Part shown: piece by piece, positions 7,740 to 15,829 of the stretch
Layout of the letters: every line of letters begins with the position of its first letter
Numbering within the stretch: position 1 is the first letter of the stretch
Origin: Aeromicrobium sp. Root344
Lineage (GTDB): Bacteria > Actinomycetota > Actinomycetes > Propionibacteriales > Nocardioidaceae
DNA length: 64,000 bases
Direction: 5' to 3'
NCBI RefSeq assembly: GCF_001425755.1
Contig: NZ_LMDH01000001.1
Span: forward strand, 1,090,474-1,154,473
Translations under genes and position numbers: made by a program
Notes under the pieces: model-generated
Seen by the model: only the letters and a program-made list of their open reading frames with translations
The model's database searches: none
Told to the model about the DNA's origin: nothing

Positions 7740-7858
7740 CAGAGACAACCCTGATTTGTTCCCTGAGACTACCGTCCCGCACCGACGTTTTCGGAACAAG
7801 TTCCTGATCTGGCCACGCACCACCGCCGGGCCTCAGGCAGGCTGTCTACACTGACCGG

Positions 7859-8161
7859 GTGATCTTCAGGAGGGTGAGCGAGGGACGCCCCTACCCGGAC
7901 CACGGGCTGACTCCGAGCACGTGGGCCCAGATCTCCCCGTCCCAGGTGCGCCTTGACGACCTCACGACCACCAAGACCCAGCTGGACCTCGAGCACCTGC
8001 TCGACGACGACTCGACCTACTTCGGCGACCTGTTCGCCCACGTCGTGAGCTGGGACGGTGAGCTGTTCCTCGAGGACGGCCTGCACCGCGCGCTGCGCGC
8101 CGCCCTGCAGCAGCGCAACATGCTGCACGCCCGCGTCCACTCGATCGAGAAGTCGGCATGA
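7859..8161 (+). CDS. Conserved actinobacterial protein, sometimes annotated VapB-like antitoxin
   Basis: A 100-residue protein starting at GTG 7859. TACACT lies 7 bases upstream, so the mRNA is likely leaderless. The pattern FRRVSEGRPYPDHGLTP...QVRLDDLTTTK, with DDDSTYFGDLFAHVVSW and LFLEDGLHRALRAALQQRNMLHARV, is a strongly conserved actinobacterial family that automatic annotation often labels VapB. No toxin gene is adjacent, and the frame overlaps the LytR-C protein gene by ATGA, so a cell-envelope or housekeeping link seems more likely than a toxin-antitoxin role. Confidence 0.75.
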   Translation: MIFRRVSEGRPYPDHGLTPSTWAQISPSQVRLDDLTTTKTQLDLEHLLDDDSTYFGDLFAHVVSWDGELFLEDGLHRALRAALQQRNMLHARVHSIEKSA

Positions 8162-8673
8162 CGAGGGCTTATCAGGCGCTGACCCTCGTGGTCGCGGCCG
8201 CGATCTTCGCGTTCGGTGGCATCACCGGATTCCGGCTGCTGACGTCGAACGCCGACACCGCGGACCAGGCGGCCACCTGCACCCCCAAGACCGTGCAGAA
8301 GGGACAGCGGCTCGACAGCAACCTCGTGACGGTCAACGTCTTCAACGCGTCGAACCGGGCCGGTCTGGCCAACCGCGTCACGATCAACCTGCAGACCAAC
8401 GGCTTCCTCGGCGGCACGATCAGCAACAGCCAGAGCGCCACCAAGCCGAGCAAGGTTGCGATCCTGACCGACGACCCCCGCGATCCACGCGTACGCCTGG
8501 TGGCGCGCCAGTTCAAGGACAAGGTCGCCTATCGCAAGCCCGACATCACGGTCGACACCGGTGTGATCGTGATCGTGGGCGACGACTACTCCGGACTGCG
8601 CAAGAAGGCGCCGACACGGATCACGTCGGACCGCGACATCACCGCCTGCGTCGCCACCGTCCCGCTGCCGTAG
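8158..8673 (+). CDS. LytR C-terminal-domain protein, membrane anchored
   Basis: A 171-residue protein with one N-terminal membrane segment (about 8-28, LTLVVAAAIFAFGGITGFRLL) and an extracytoplasmic LytR_C domain (about 55-145). The latter begins VTVNVFNASNRAGLANRVTINLQTNGF, where the V-N-V-x-NA/GxxGLA core is diagnostic. These proteins occur in actinobacterial cell-wall contexts; their biochemical role is unsettled. It is translationally coupled to the 100-residue protein (ATGA). It ends 2 bases from the convergent antiporter gene, leaving no room for a classical terminator. Confidence 0.85.
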   Translation: MTRAYQALTLVVAAAIFAFGGITGFRLLTSNADTADQAATCTPKTVQKGQRLDSNLVTVNVFNASNRAGLANRVTINLQTNGFLGGTISNSQSATKPSKVAILTDDPRDPRVRLVARQFKDKVAYRKPDITVDTGVIVIVGDDYSGLRKKAPTRITSDRDITACVATVPLP

Positions 8674-8675
8674 GA

Positions 8676-10163
8676 CTAGGTCGGGCGTCCCCAGCCGGCG
8701 AGGCGGCCGTGGCGGCCGACGGCACGCAAGCGGTCCTCCGCCCGCTCCCGCACGGCCCGGTCGGCGACGATCAGCAGGTCGTCGTGGATCGCGATGCGAT
8801 CGGTGCGGTGGGGCACGAACGTCGTACCGTCGCGGACGACCAGCGACACGGACGCACCGATCGGCAGCCGCAGCTCGCCGACCTCGACGCCCGCGAGCCG
8901 GGATCCCTTGGGCACGTGGATCTGCAGCAGGTCGGCAGACACCCGTTCGAGCGGCGCGGCCTCGACCTCGACGTCACGCACCTCGTCGCTCAGCACGCCG
9001 CACCAGGCCGCGAGGCGGGACAGCGGCGCCGCCTGGACCAGGGTGTAGATGACGACGGCCACGAAGACGACGTTGAAGAGATCGCGCGAGCCCGGCACGT
9101 CAGCGGCCAGCGGGATCGTGGCGAGCACGATCGGCACCGCCCCGCGGAGTCCGGCCCACCCGACGAACAGCTGTTCGCGCAGGCCGCGCTTGAACCAGAC
9201 GGCGCAGACGACGACCGACAATGGACGGGCCACGAAGGTGAGGATCGCACCGGCGGCGAGACCGTGCCAGACGTGCCACCAGCGCAGCTCGTCGGGGCTG
9301 GCGAGCAGGCCGAGCATCACGAACAGGCCGATCTGGGCGAGCCAGCCGATGCCCTCGACGAACGACCGGGTCGCCACGCGGTGCGGCAGCTCGGTGTTGC
9401 CGAGCACGAGCGCCGCGACGTAGACGGCCGCGAACCCACTGGCGTGGACGTACGCCGCGGAGCCGTACGCGAACACCGCGATCGCGAACACGACGAGGGG
9501 GTAGAGGCCTGAGGCCGGCAGGGCGACACGGCGCAGGCCGTACGCACCGATCCACCCGATGGCGAAGCCGATGGCACCGCCGGCGACGAGCTCGAACACG
9601 ATCAGGCCGATGAGTGCCCAGATGCCGTGGTCGAGCGCGTCCCCGGCGCTGATCGCCACGACGAGCACGACGATCGGGGCGTCGTTGAGGCCGGACTCGG
9701 CCTCGAGGGTTCCGGTCACGGAGTGGCGCAGCGGCACCGCGCGCAGCACCGAGAAGACCGCTGCCGCGTCGGTCGGCGTCAGGACGGCGGCGAGCAGGAT
9801 CGCGAGCTCCCAGGGCAGGTCGAGCAGGTAGTGCCCGCCGGTCGCGACCACCGTGACGCTGACGACCGAACCGAGGGTCGCCAGCAGCAGTCCGTAGCCG
9901 AGGTTGGGCCTGACGTGCTCCCACTTGGTCGTCAGACCACCCTCGGCGAGGATCAGGACGAGGCCACCGAACCCGAGCGCGTGGGCGAGGTCGGCGTCGG
10001 CGAACTCGATGCCGAGCCCGGAGCTGCCGAGGATCAGGCCGAGGAAGAGGTAGACGAGCAGCGAGGGGAGGCCCGCCGTGACCGAGATGCGTACGGCGAG
10101 AACTGCCAGCACGAGGACGCCGGAGCCGATCAGGAGGAACTGGTCGAGCTGGTCGGCATCCAC
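8676..10163 (-). CDS. Potassium/proton (or sodium/proton) antiporter with RCK_C domain, NhaP2-like
   Basis: A 495-residue CPA-family antiporter with about 12 hydrophobic segments (residues 5-385) and typical blocks PSLLVYLFLGLILGSSGLG, AVLTPTDAAAVFSVLR (PTDxAA ion-binding region) and ESGLNDAPIVVLVVAIS (the NDxP motif with the essential Asp). A cytoplasmic RCK_C/TrkA-C domain follows at about 405-480 (RVSADLLQIHVPKGSRLAGVEVGELRLP...IHDDLLIVAD). This layout matches NhaP2/CvrA potassium/proton exchangers. I start at GTG 10163, preceded by GGGAGGAG at proper spacing, rather than the frame's first ATG at 10250. Confidence 0.9.
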   Translation of the reverse strand: MDADQLDQFLLIGSGVLVLAVLAVRISVTAGLPSLLVYLFLGLILGSSGLGIEFADADLAHALGFGGLVLILAEGGLTTKWEHVRPNLGYGLLLATLGSVVSVTVVATGGHYLLDLPWELAILLAAVLTPTDAAAVFSVLRAVPLRHSVTGTLEAESGLNDAPIVVLVVAISAGDALDHGIWALIGLIVFELVAGGAIGFAIGWIGAYGLRRVALPASGLYPLVVFAIAVFAYGSAAYVHASGFAAVYVAALVLGNTELPHRVATRSFVEGIGWLAQIGLFVMLGLLASPDELRWWHVWHGLAAGAILTFVARPLSVVVCAVWFKRGLREQLFVGWAGLRGAVPIVLATIPLAADVPGSRDLFNVVFVAVVIYTLVQAAPLSRLAAWCGVLSDEVRDVEVEAAPLERVSADLLQIHVPKGSRLAGVEVGELRLPIGASVSLVVRDGTTFVPHRTDRIAIHDDLLIVADRAVRERAEDRLRAVGRHGRLAGWGRPT

Positions 10164-10261
10164 GAAGGCTCCTCCCACGGTGTCGACGGACCCTGATTCT
10201 ATCGGTCGTCGAGCGTGCGCCTGACCGTATGCGTACGATGCCGACGGCACAGGAGGCTGGC

Positions 10262-10981
10262 GTGGACGTGATCCGCTACGGGGACGACCCGGCGCAGTTC
10301 GGCGAGCTCAGCCGACCCGACGGGCCTTCCAAAGGCGTGGTCGTCGTGGTGCACGGCGGGTTCTGGCGAGCGAGGTACGACCTCTCACTCGGCCGGCCGC
10401 TCGCGGCATCGCTGGTCGAGCACGGCTGGACGGCGTACAACCTGGAGTACCGCCGCGTCGGCAATGGCGGCGGCTACCCGCAGACGCTCGACGACGTCGC
10501 CGCGGGCATCGACGCACTCGCCGCCGTCGACGGACTCGACACGTCTCGGGTCATGACGCTGGGACACTCGGCGGGTGGCCACCTCGCGGTGTGGGCAGCC
10601 GGCCGCAGTGGCCTTGCCGGTACGCCCTGGGCAACCGTCGCCGTGCCGGTGACCGCCACGATCTCGCAGGCCGGCGTGCTCAACCTGCACACGGCGGTGC
10701 ACCTCGGCAGCGGCGCGGCGCGAGCGTTCATGGGCGAGCAGACCGATCTCGCCTATGCCGACCCGAGCGCCCAGATCCCGCTGCGCGTACCGGTGCGCTG
10801 CGTGCACGCCACCGACGACGACACCGTGCCGATCAGCCAGTCGATCGAGTACGTCGACCGGACGAATGCGGCGGGCGGAGATGCCGAGCTCATCGAGGTC
10901 GACGGCGACCATTTCGTCGTGATCGACCCCCAGTCACCTGCGTGGGCACGGACGCTGGAGGTCCTCGAAGCGCTCCGGTGA
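10262..10981 (+). CDS. Alpha/beta hydrolase (esterase/lipase-like)
   Basis: A 239-residue hydrolase with the oxyanion motif HGGFWR (31-36), the nucleophile elbow GHSAGGH (Ser103), a late acidic residue in CVHATDDDTVP and the His in DGDHFVVID, which complete a Ser-Asp-His triad. The HGGFW form is typical of the BD-FAE/arylformamidase-like group. No signal peptide is seen, so it acts in the cytoplasm. GTG 10262 is chosen because CACAGGAGG precedes it; the ATG at 10229 lies before that ribosome-binding site. The substrate is unknown. Confidence 0.85.
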   Translation: MDVIRYGDDPAQFGELSRPDGPSKGVVVVVHGGFWRARYDLSLGRPLAASLVEHGWTAYNLEYRRVGNGGGYPQTLDDVAAGIDALAAVDGLDTSRVMTLGHSAGGHLAVWAAGRSGLAGTPWATVAVPVTATISQAGVLNLHTAVHLGSGAARAFMGEQTDLAYADPSAQIPLRVPVRCVHATDDDTVPISQSIEYVDRTNAAGGDAELIEVDGDHFVVIDPQSPAWARTLEVLEALR

Positions 10982-11065
10982 GGCGGTGACCTGCTCGCCC
11001 ATCAGAGCGTGAGGCGGTGACCTGCTCGCCCATCAGAGCGTCTGATGGGCGACTGACCCACCGCC
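10979..11065. repeat. Tandem 31-bp direct repeat followed by an inverted copy
   Basis: Two identical 31-bp units occupy 10979-11009 and 11010-11040 (each ending CCCATCAGAGCG). An imperfect reverse complement follows at 11041-11065 (begins TCTGATGGGCGA, ends CACCGCC). The second unit and the inverted copy can fold into a long hairpin. The stop codon of the hydrolase gene lies in the first unit, so the duplication extends from the gene's 3' end. Confidence 0.8.
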
Positions 11066-11085
11066 CCACGGGTCGCGGGCACACA

Positions 11086-11117
11086 GAAGCGCCCCGACCA
11101 AGTGATCGGGGCGCTTC
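11086..11117. terminator. Strong bidirectional hairpin terminator
   Basis: Perfect 12-bp arms (GAAGCGCCCCGA and TCGGGGCGCTTC) with an 8-base loop lie between the convergent hydrolase and csbD genes. Confidence 0.85.
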
Positions 11118-11130
11118 CATGAATTGACGC

Positions 11131-11304
11131 TCAGTGCTTGAAGGCGTCCTTGACGTTCTCGGCCGCGTCCTTGAGGTCGGACTTGGCCTGATCGCCCTTG
11201 CCCTGGCGCTCGAGCTCGTCGTCGCCCGTCGCTCCGCCAACGGCTTCCTTGGCCTTGCCCTTGGCATCCTCAGCGGCATTGCTCAACTTGTCATCCAGTC
11301 CCAT
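11131..11304 (-). CDS. CsbD-family stress protein
   Basis: A 57-residue hydrophilic protein, MGLDDKLSNAAEDAKGKAKE followed by AVGGATGDDELERQGKGDQAKSDLKDAAENVKDAFKH-like repeats, which is the classic CsbD pattern of alternating Ala, Lys and acidic residues. CsbD proteins are general stress proteins, sigma-B dependent in Bacillus; their mechanism is unknown. The ATG at 11304 has AAAGGAG upstream; the longer frame to 11367 adds unrelated residues. Confidence 0.88.
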   Translation of the reverse strand: MGLDDKLSNAAEDAKGKAKEAVGGATGDDELERQGKGDQAKSDLKDAAENVKDAFKH

Positions 11305-11363
11305 GATGGGGCTCCTTTCGTTGGCTTCGTCCGACGTACCCGGATCGCGGCGTCGTAACCGCC

Positions 11364-11795
11364 TCAATCGGGAGTGGCCTCATGGTGCCGGCGGCCGTGC
11401 GTACGGCGGTCCTCCTTCATCTCGGCCTCGAACAGGTGCGTACGCCCCTCGGCAAGCGCCTCGCGTGCCGACCTCTCGTGCTCCTTGAACGCGGCGTAGT
11501 AGCCCGCGTCGTACTCCTCGACGACCTGGAACGTCCAGCGCCCCTCCAGCACGTTGCGGCCGATCAGCTCGGTCGAGAGACGGTCGGCGATCTCGTCATG
11601 GCCGGCCTGGCGAAAGAGGTCCACGGCCTCGTCGAGCGCGAGGTCGGCCTCGCCGGTGCGGCGGTGGAACGTGTAGAGCAGCCCGCGGGCCTCCTCGATG
11701 ACCTCGAGGGCCTCGCTCAGCTTGCCCAGCGCCTCGACCGTGACGTCGTCGACACCGTCGGGCCGTGTGTGCTCAGATCTCGGTGACTCACCCAT
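11364..11795 (-). CDS. Conserved helical actinobacterial protein of unknown function
   Basis: A 143-residue soluble protein, mostly alpha-helical and acidic, with EALGKLSEALEVIEEARGLLYTFHRRTGEADLALDEAVDLFRQAGH at 22-66, then GRNVLEGRWTFQVVEEYDAGYYAAFKEHERSAREALAEGRTHLFEAEMKEDRRT. The C-terminus is His/Arg rich. It resembles an uncharacterised family found in Nocardioidaceae and relatives. It lies upstream of csbD on the same strand with a 59-base gap, so it may share the stress-related setting. No catalytic motif was seen. Confidence 0.6.
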   Translation of the reverse strand: MGESPRSEHTRPDGVDDVTVEALGKLSEALEVIEEARGLLYTFHRRTGEADLALDEAVDLFRQAGHDEIADRLSTELIGRNVLEGRWTFQVVEEYDAGYYAAFKEHERSAREALAEGRTHLFEAEMKEDRRTHGRRHHEATPD

Positions 11796-11848
11796 GCGTC
11801 CACGCTAGGTCGCCGACAGCACCTCGGCACGTCGAGCCGTACGCAGGC

Positions 11849-12979
11849 TCAGACGACGCGGCCCATCCGCTCGAGCGCCTCGGTGAGGATCTCCGGGGTC
11901 GTGCCGAAGTTGAGGCGTACGTGCCCCGCGCCGCTGCGGAACGGGAGGCCCGAGTTGACGGCGACCCGGCCACGCTCGAGGAACGCCGCCGCGGGGTCGT
12001 CGCCGAGTCCCAGCTCGCGGCAGTCGATCCAGGCCAGGAACGTGCCCGGCCCCTCAGCCCACCGCGCCCCGGGCAGGTGCGTCGCGAGGAGCTGGGCAAG
12101 CAACTTCCGGTTGTCGGCCAGGTCGGCGTGCAGGGCATCGAGCCAGTCGCCGCCTTCGCGGAACGCCGTCGTGTGCGCCAGGTCGCCGAAGTGGCTGGGT
12201 CCGTGGCCCACGACCTCAGGCAGCCGCGCCAGGTCAGCCGCAGCGTCCTCCCCCGCGACGAGCAGCGCCGCCTTCATGCCGGCGAGGTTCCACGCCTTGG
12301 TCGCCGACACCAGGCTGAACGCATTCGCCGTGTCCGGGACGCTGAGGTAGGGCACGAACCCCTCGGCGACCAGCGGAGCGTGGATCTCGTCGACCACGAC
12401 CCGCACGCCGTACGTCTGCGCGAGGGCTGCGACACCGGCCAGCTCCGCCGCGGTGTGCACGACGGCGGTGGGGTTCTGCGGGTTGCACAGCAGGTAGGTC
12501 ACCGGGCGACCATCGGCACCGGCGTGGATGAACGCCGCCTCTAGCGCGTCGAGGTCGAGGCGGCCCTCCTCGCTGAGCGGCGCCTCGACGACGGCCCGGC
12601 CGGCGTGCTCGACGTACCCGAAGAACGGTGGATAGACCGGCGGATTGACCACGACCGGGTCACCCGGTGTCGAGACCAGGCCGAGTGCCTCGACGATGCC
12701 CGTCATGACGTCGGCGACCAGCGCCGTGCGGCTTGGATCGACACTCCACGACCACCGCTCGTCGGCAAACGCGGCGAACGCCTCGGCATAGCCGGCTCCG
12801 TGCGGATAGCCCGTGTCGCCCTCGGCCACCGCACGGCTCACCACACGCGCGATGGGTTCGGCCAGGCGTACGTCCATCTCGGCCACCCAGAGCGGAAGGA
12901 CGTCCGGCTCGTACTCACGCCACTTCACGCTCGTGCGGCGGCGCAGGTCCTCGAGGGTCAGGTCGCGGAGCGGATGCAT
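11849..12979 (-). CDS. MalY/PatB-type PLP-dependent aminotransferase or C-S lyase
   Basis: A 376-residue fold-type I PLP enzyme. Landmarks are [22 protein letters not shown] at the N-terminus (the WVAEMD motif of PatB/MalY), the [12 protein letters not shown] block with the substrate-carboxylate Asn (about 165-175), [11 protein letters not shown] (Asp198 pairs with the pyridine N) and [12 protein letters not shown], whose Lys228 forms the Schiff base. This subgroup includes cystathionine beta-lyases, which release homocysteine, pyruvate and ammonia. I start at ATG 12979; the ATG at 13006 has no better ribosome-binding site. No partner gene is adjacent, so the physiological substrate is unproven. 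Confidence 0.87.
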   Translation of the reverse strand: MHPLRDLTLEDLRRRTSVKWREYEPDVLPLWVAEMDVRLAEPIARVVSRAVAEGDTGYPHGAGYAEAFAAFADERWSWSVDPSRTALVADVMTGIVEALGLVSTPGDPVVVNPPVYPPFFGYVEHAGRAVVEAPLSEEGRLDLDALEAAFIHAGADGRPVTYLLCNPQNPTAVVHTAAELAGVAALAQTYGVRVVVDEIHAPLVAEGFVPYLSVPDTANAFSLVSATKAWNLAGMKAALLVAGEDAAADLARLPEVVGHGPSHFGDLAHTTAFREGGDWLDALHADLADNRKLLAQLLATHLPGARWAEGPGTFLAWIDCRELGLGDDPAAAFLERGRVAVNSGLPFRSGAGHVRLNFGTTPEILTEALERMGRVV

Positions 12980-13048
12980 GCCCCCATCATGATCGGCGTC
13001 ACGCAATGCGCATCACAGCGACCTTGACCTTGCGGGTTCAGTGAACAC

Positions 13049-13080
13049 GTGTAACCCTGAATTGTAACCCCGAGTTACAC
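13049..13080. promoter_or_regulatory. Operator-like array of TGTAAC half-sites upstream of the desaturase operon
   Basis: Two direct copies of TGTAACCC (13050-13057 and 13063-13070) are followed by the inverted half GTTACA (13074-13079). The outer pair forms GTGTAAC ... GTTACAC. It lies 21-52 bases upstream of the reductase start codon and probably controls the reductase-desaturase pair through a fatty-acid-responsive regulator that is not in the window. Confidence 0.55.
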
Positions 13081-13100
13081 CTTCGAGCCGGAGAGTCCAC

Positions 13101-14189
13101 ATGCCCAAGCCGCTCACCGCACGCACCCCGGCGTTGCAACGTCTCCGCAAGGCCGCGCACGCCCTCACCACCCCCCTCGCGCCCGACGACTACCTCAAGC
13201 TGATCAACCCGTTGTGGTCCCAGCGCGAGCTGCGCGGCCGGATCGAGAAGGTCGTCCCGGAGACCGAGAACGCCGCGACCCTGGTGATCAAGCCGGGATG
13301 GGGCTGGTCGTGGGACCACCAGCCCGGCCAGTACATCGGCATCGGCGTCGAGCTCGACGGCCGCTTCCACTGGCGCTCGTACTCGCTGTCGTCGCCGCCC
13401 CTGGTCGAGGGCAAGACCGTCAGCATCACCGTCAAGGCGATGCCCGAGGGCTTCCTCTCCGAGCACCTGGTCAACGGCCTCGAGCCGGGCACCATCGTGC
13501 GGCTCGCCTCGCCGCAGGGCGACTTCGTGCTCCCCGACCCGCCACCGGACAAGGCGTTGTTCCTGGTCGGCGGCAGCGGCATCACGCCCGTCATGTCGAT
13601 CCTGCGCACGCTCGACCGGCGCGACACCCTCCCCGACGTCACGCTCGTCTACTCCGCCCGCACCGAGGACGACATGATGTTCGTCCACGAGCTGCGCGTC
13701 ATGGCGATGCGCTATGAGAACTTCACGTTCCACGAGCGGTTCACCGACGCCGACGGCATGTTCACTCCCGAGCAGCTCGACGACGTCTGCCACGACTGGA
13801 TGGACCGCGAGACGTGGGCCTGCGGGCCCGGCCCGATGCTCGACGCGTTCACCGAGCACTATCAGCGCCTCGGCCGCGAGGAGCACATCCACGTCGAGCG
13901 CTTCACCCTCAACACCGCCGGAGGCGAGGCGGCCGGCGGCATGGTCACGTTCGGCGTCGGCGGCCCGACCGTCCAGGTCGACGGCGCCACCACGTTGCTC
14001 GAGGCCGGCGAGAAGGCCGGCGTCAACATGCTGTTCGGCTGCCGCATGGGCATCTGCCACACCTGCGACGTCCCTCTCGCGTCAGGCCGCATCCGCGACC
14101 TGCGCAGCGGCGAGGAGCACGACAACCCCAACGAGTACATCCAGACCTGCATCTCGGTCGCCGCCGGCGACTGCACCCTGACCCTCTAG
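13101..14189 (+). CDS. Ferredoxin reductase partner of the fatty-acid desaturase (Rv3230c-like)
   Basis: A 362-residue three-domain electron transfer protein. It has an FAD domain (RSYSLSSPP, about 93-101), an NAD(P) domain (LFLVGGSGITPVMSILR, about 153-169, ending with CGPGPMLDAF) and a C-terminal plant-type 2Fe-2S domain with C314, C319, C322 and C350 (GCRMGICHTCDVPLASGR). It transfers electrons from NAD(P)H to the membrane desaturase encoded 28 bases downstream, as Rv3230c does for DesA3 in Mycobacterium tuberculosis. GGAGAG precedes the ATG. A TGTAAC-type operator lies upstream. Confidence 0.92.
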   Translation: MPKPLTARTPALQRLRKAAHALTTPLAPDDYLKLINPLWSQRELRGRIEKVVPETENAATLVIKPGWGWSWDHQPGQYIGIGVELDGRFHWRSYSLSSPPLVEGKTVSITVKAMPEGFLSEHLVNGLEPGTIVRLASPQGDFVLPDPPPDKALFLVGGSGITPVMSILRTLDRRDTLPDVTLVYSARTEDDMMFVHELRVMAMRYENFTFHERFTDADGMFTPEQLDDVCHDWMDRETWACGPGPMLDAFTEHYQRLGREEHIHVERFTLNTAGGEAAGGMVTFGVGGPTVQVDGATTLLEAGEKAGVNMLFGCRMGICHTCDVPLASGRIRDLRSGEEHDNPNEYIQTCISVAAGDCTLTL

Positions 14190-14217
14190 CCCAACCTCCC
14201 CACAGAAGGAGACACCC

Positions 14218-15405
14218 ATGGCATTCGCAGACGTACGCGAGTACACCCACCTGACCGACGAGGAGGTCGAGGCCATCGGCCGCGAGCTCGACGAGATCCG
14301 CGCCGAGGTCGAGGCCGATCGAGGCCAGGCCGACCGTGACTACGTCACCCGCGTCATCACGCTCCAGCGGCGCTTGGCCGCCGCCGGTCGGATCACGCTG
14401 TTCGCAAGCTTCTTCCCGCCGGCGTGGCTCCTCGGCACCGCCCTGCTGGGCTCGGCCAAGATCCTGGAGAACATGGAGATCGGTCACAACACGATGCACG
14501 GCCAGTGGGACTGGATGAACGACCCCGAGATCCACTCCAGCAACTGGGAGTGGGACACCACCCAGCCCGCCGAGCAGTGGAAGCACTCGCACAACTACAT
14601 CCACCACCAGTTCACCAACGTGCTCGGCCACGACAACGACATCGGCTACGGCATCCTGCGGATGTCGCGCGACCAGAAGTGGACGCCCTACAACCTGGGC
14701 CAGCCGATCTACAACTTCTTCCTCGCTGCGTTCTTCGAGTGGGGCGTCGCCCTGCACGACCTCGACATCGAGGCGATCCGCAAGGGCAAGAAGGACCCGG
14801 CGCTGCTCAAGAAGCAGCTCAAGCAGATCGGCCAGAAGGTCGGCAAGCAGGGGTTCAAGGACTACCTCATGTATCCGCTGCTGACCGGTCCTGCGTTCTT
14901 CAGCACGCTGAGCGCCAACTTCACGGCCAACATCATCCGCAACTTCTGGTCCTACATGATCATCTTCTGCGGTCACTTCCCCGACGGTGCCGTGCACTTC
15001 ACGGAGGAGGAGCTGGAGGACGAGACCCGCGCGGAGTGGTACCTCCGACAGATGCTCGGCTCGGCCAACTTCGAGGGCGGCAAGCTCCTGCACGTCATGA
15101 GCGGTCAGCTCGGCTTCCAGATCGAGCACCACCTGTTCCCCGACCTGCCCAGCAACCGCTACGCGCAGATCGCGGTCAAGGTGAAGGACCTCTGCAAGCG
15201 CTACGACATCCCGTACACCACAGGCCCGCTCCACAAGCAGTACGGCCAGACGCTGCGGACGATCATGAAGCTCTCGCTGCCCAACCGGCGCACGAGCGAC
15301 AACCCGGCGCCACTGTCGCCCCGCAAGCGCCGCCGTCTCGACGACGCCGAGCGGCCGGTACGCCGCACGGAGCTCGGCAAGTGGTCCGGCACGGCCTCGG
15401 TATGA
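14218..15405 (+). CDS. desA3: Membrane fatty acyl-CoA desaturase (DesA3-like)
   Basis: A 395-residue integral membrane di-iron desaturase with the three histidine boxes: HNTMH (90-94), HSHNYIHH (123-130) and QIEHH (about 301-305). Hydrophobic segments surround residues 60-80 and about 225-255. The family inserts a cis double bond, typically delta-9 in stearoyl-CoA, using O2 and electrons from a reductase; the matching reductase is the preceding gene. AGAAGGAGA lies before the ATG. The C-terminus (about 355-395) is basic and probably cytoplasmic. Its stop overlaps the next start by ATGA, making a three-gene unit. The substrate position is inferred from the family. Confidence 0.9.
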   Translation: MAFADVREYTHLTDEEVEAIGRELDEIRAEVEADRGQADRDYVTRVITLQRRLAAAGRITLFASFFPPAWLLGTALLGSAKILENMEIGHNTMHGQWDWMNDPEIHSSNWEWDTTQPAEQWKHSHNYIHHQFTNVLGHDNDIGYGILRMSRDQKWTPYNLGQPIYNFFLAAFFEWGVALHDLDIEAIRKGKKDPALLKKQLKQIGQKVGKQGFKDYLMYPLLTGPAFFSTLSANFTANIIRNFWSYMIIFCGHFPDGAVHFTEEELEDETRAEWYLRQMLGSANFEGGKLLHVMSGQLGFQIEHHLFPDLPSNRYAQIAVKVKDLCKRYDIPYTTGPLHKQYGQTLRTIMKLSLPNRRTSDNPAPLSPRKRRRLDDAERPVRRTELGKWSGTASV

Positions 15406-15821
15406 GCACGGCGCTCGACGGCCGGCCCAGGGCCGGCGGGCTGCCGGTGCCGTTCGCGTGCGAGGACGACGACGGGGCGCTCGACCACTCGCACGTGGTC
15501 AAGCGCCGCGCCATCCGCTGTGCGCTGAGCCGCATCTGCGGCATCTGCGGCGAGACGTTGACCCGGCCCATCGCCTTCCTCGGGCCTGAGGACGAGGCGG
15601 CCGACGGGCAGTTCGTCTTCCCGCCGACCCACCTCGAGTGCGCCGAGGCGGCGCTCACCTTGTTCGCCCCGATCGGGGGACGGCATCTGGGTCAGGCCGA
15701 GCCGCCCCTGCGCTGGTCACTCGTGACGACCGGTGGCTTCGACCTCGTCCGGCCCGGCCGCAGGGGCGGCGCCGTGTCGTTCCGTCCCAACTCGGTGATC
15801 GAGACCACGACGTACGACTGA
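15402..15821 (+). CDS. Unknown CxxC/H-C protein coupled to the desaturase
   Basis: A 139-residue protein, start ATG 15402 inside the desaturase stop (ATGA). It carries a probable zinc site, CALSRICGICGETL followed by THLECAEAAL, with several further Cys and His residues. The remainder (SLVTTGGFDLVRPGRR...VSFRPNSVIETTTYD) looks like a small beta domain. I do not recognise the family. Translational coupling suggests it serves the desaturase system, perhaps as a regulator or metal-handling factor; that is inference. Confidence 0.65.
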   Translation: MSTALDGRPRAGGLPVPFACEDDDGALDHSHVVKRRAIRCALSRICGICGETLTRPIAFLGPEDEAADGQFVFPPTHLECAEAALTLFAPIGGRHLGQAEPPLRWSLVTTGGFDLVRPGRRGGAVSFRPNSVIETTTYD

Positions 15822-15829
15822 GGCCGCCG

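Noticed and set aside
7859-8161. Antitoxin of a toxin-antitoxin pair
   Set aside because: No toxin-like partner is adjacent; the following gene encodes a LytR_C membrane protein. The VapB label is kept only as a note on automatic annotation.
10979-11065. CRISPR-like array
   Set aside because: Only two adjacent identical units without spacers.
11086-11117. Small RNA gene at the 11-kb hairpin
   Set aside because: Position between two convergent stops and perfect stem fit a terminator; no separate promoter is visible.
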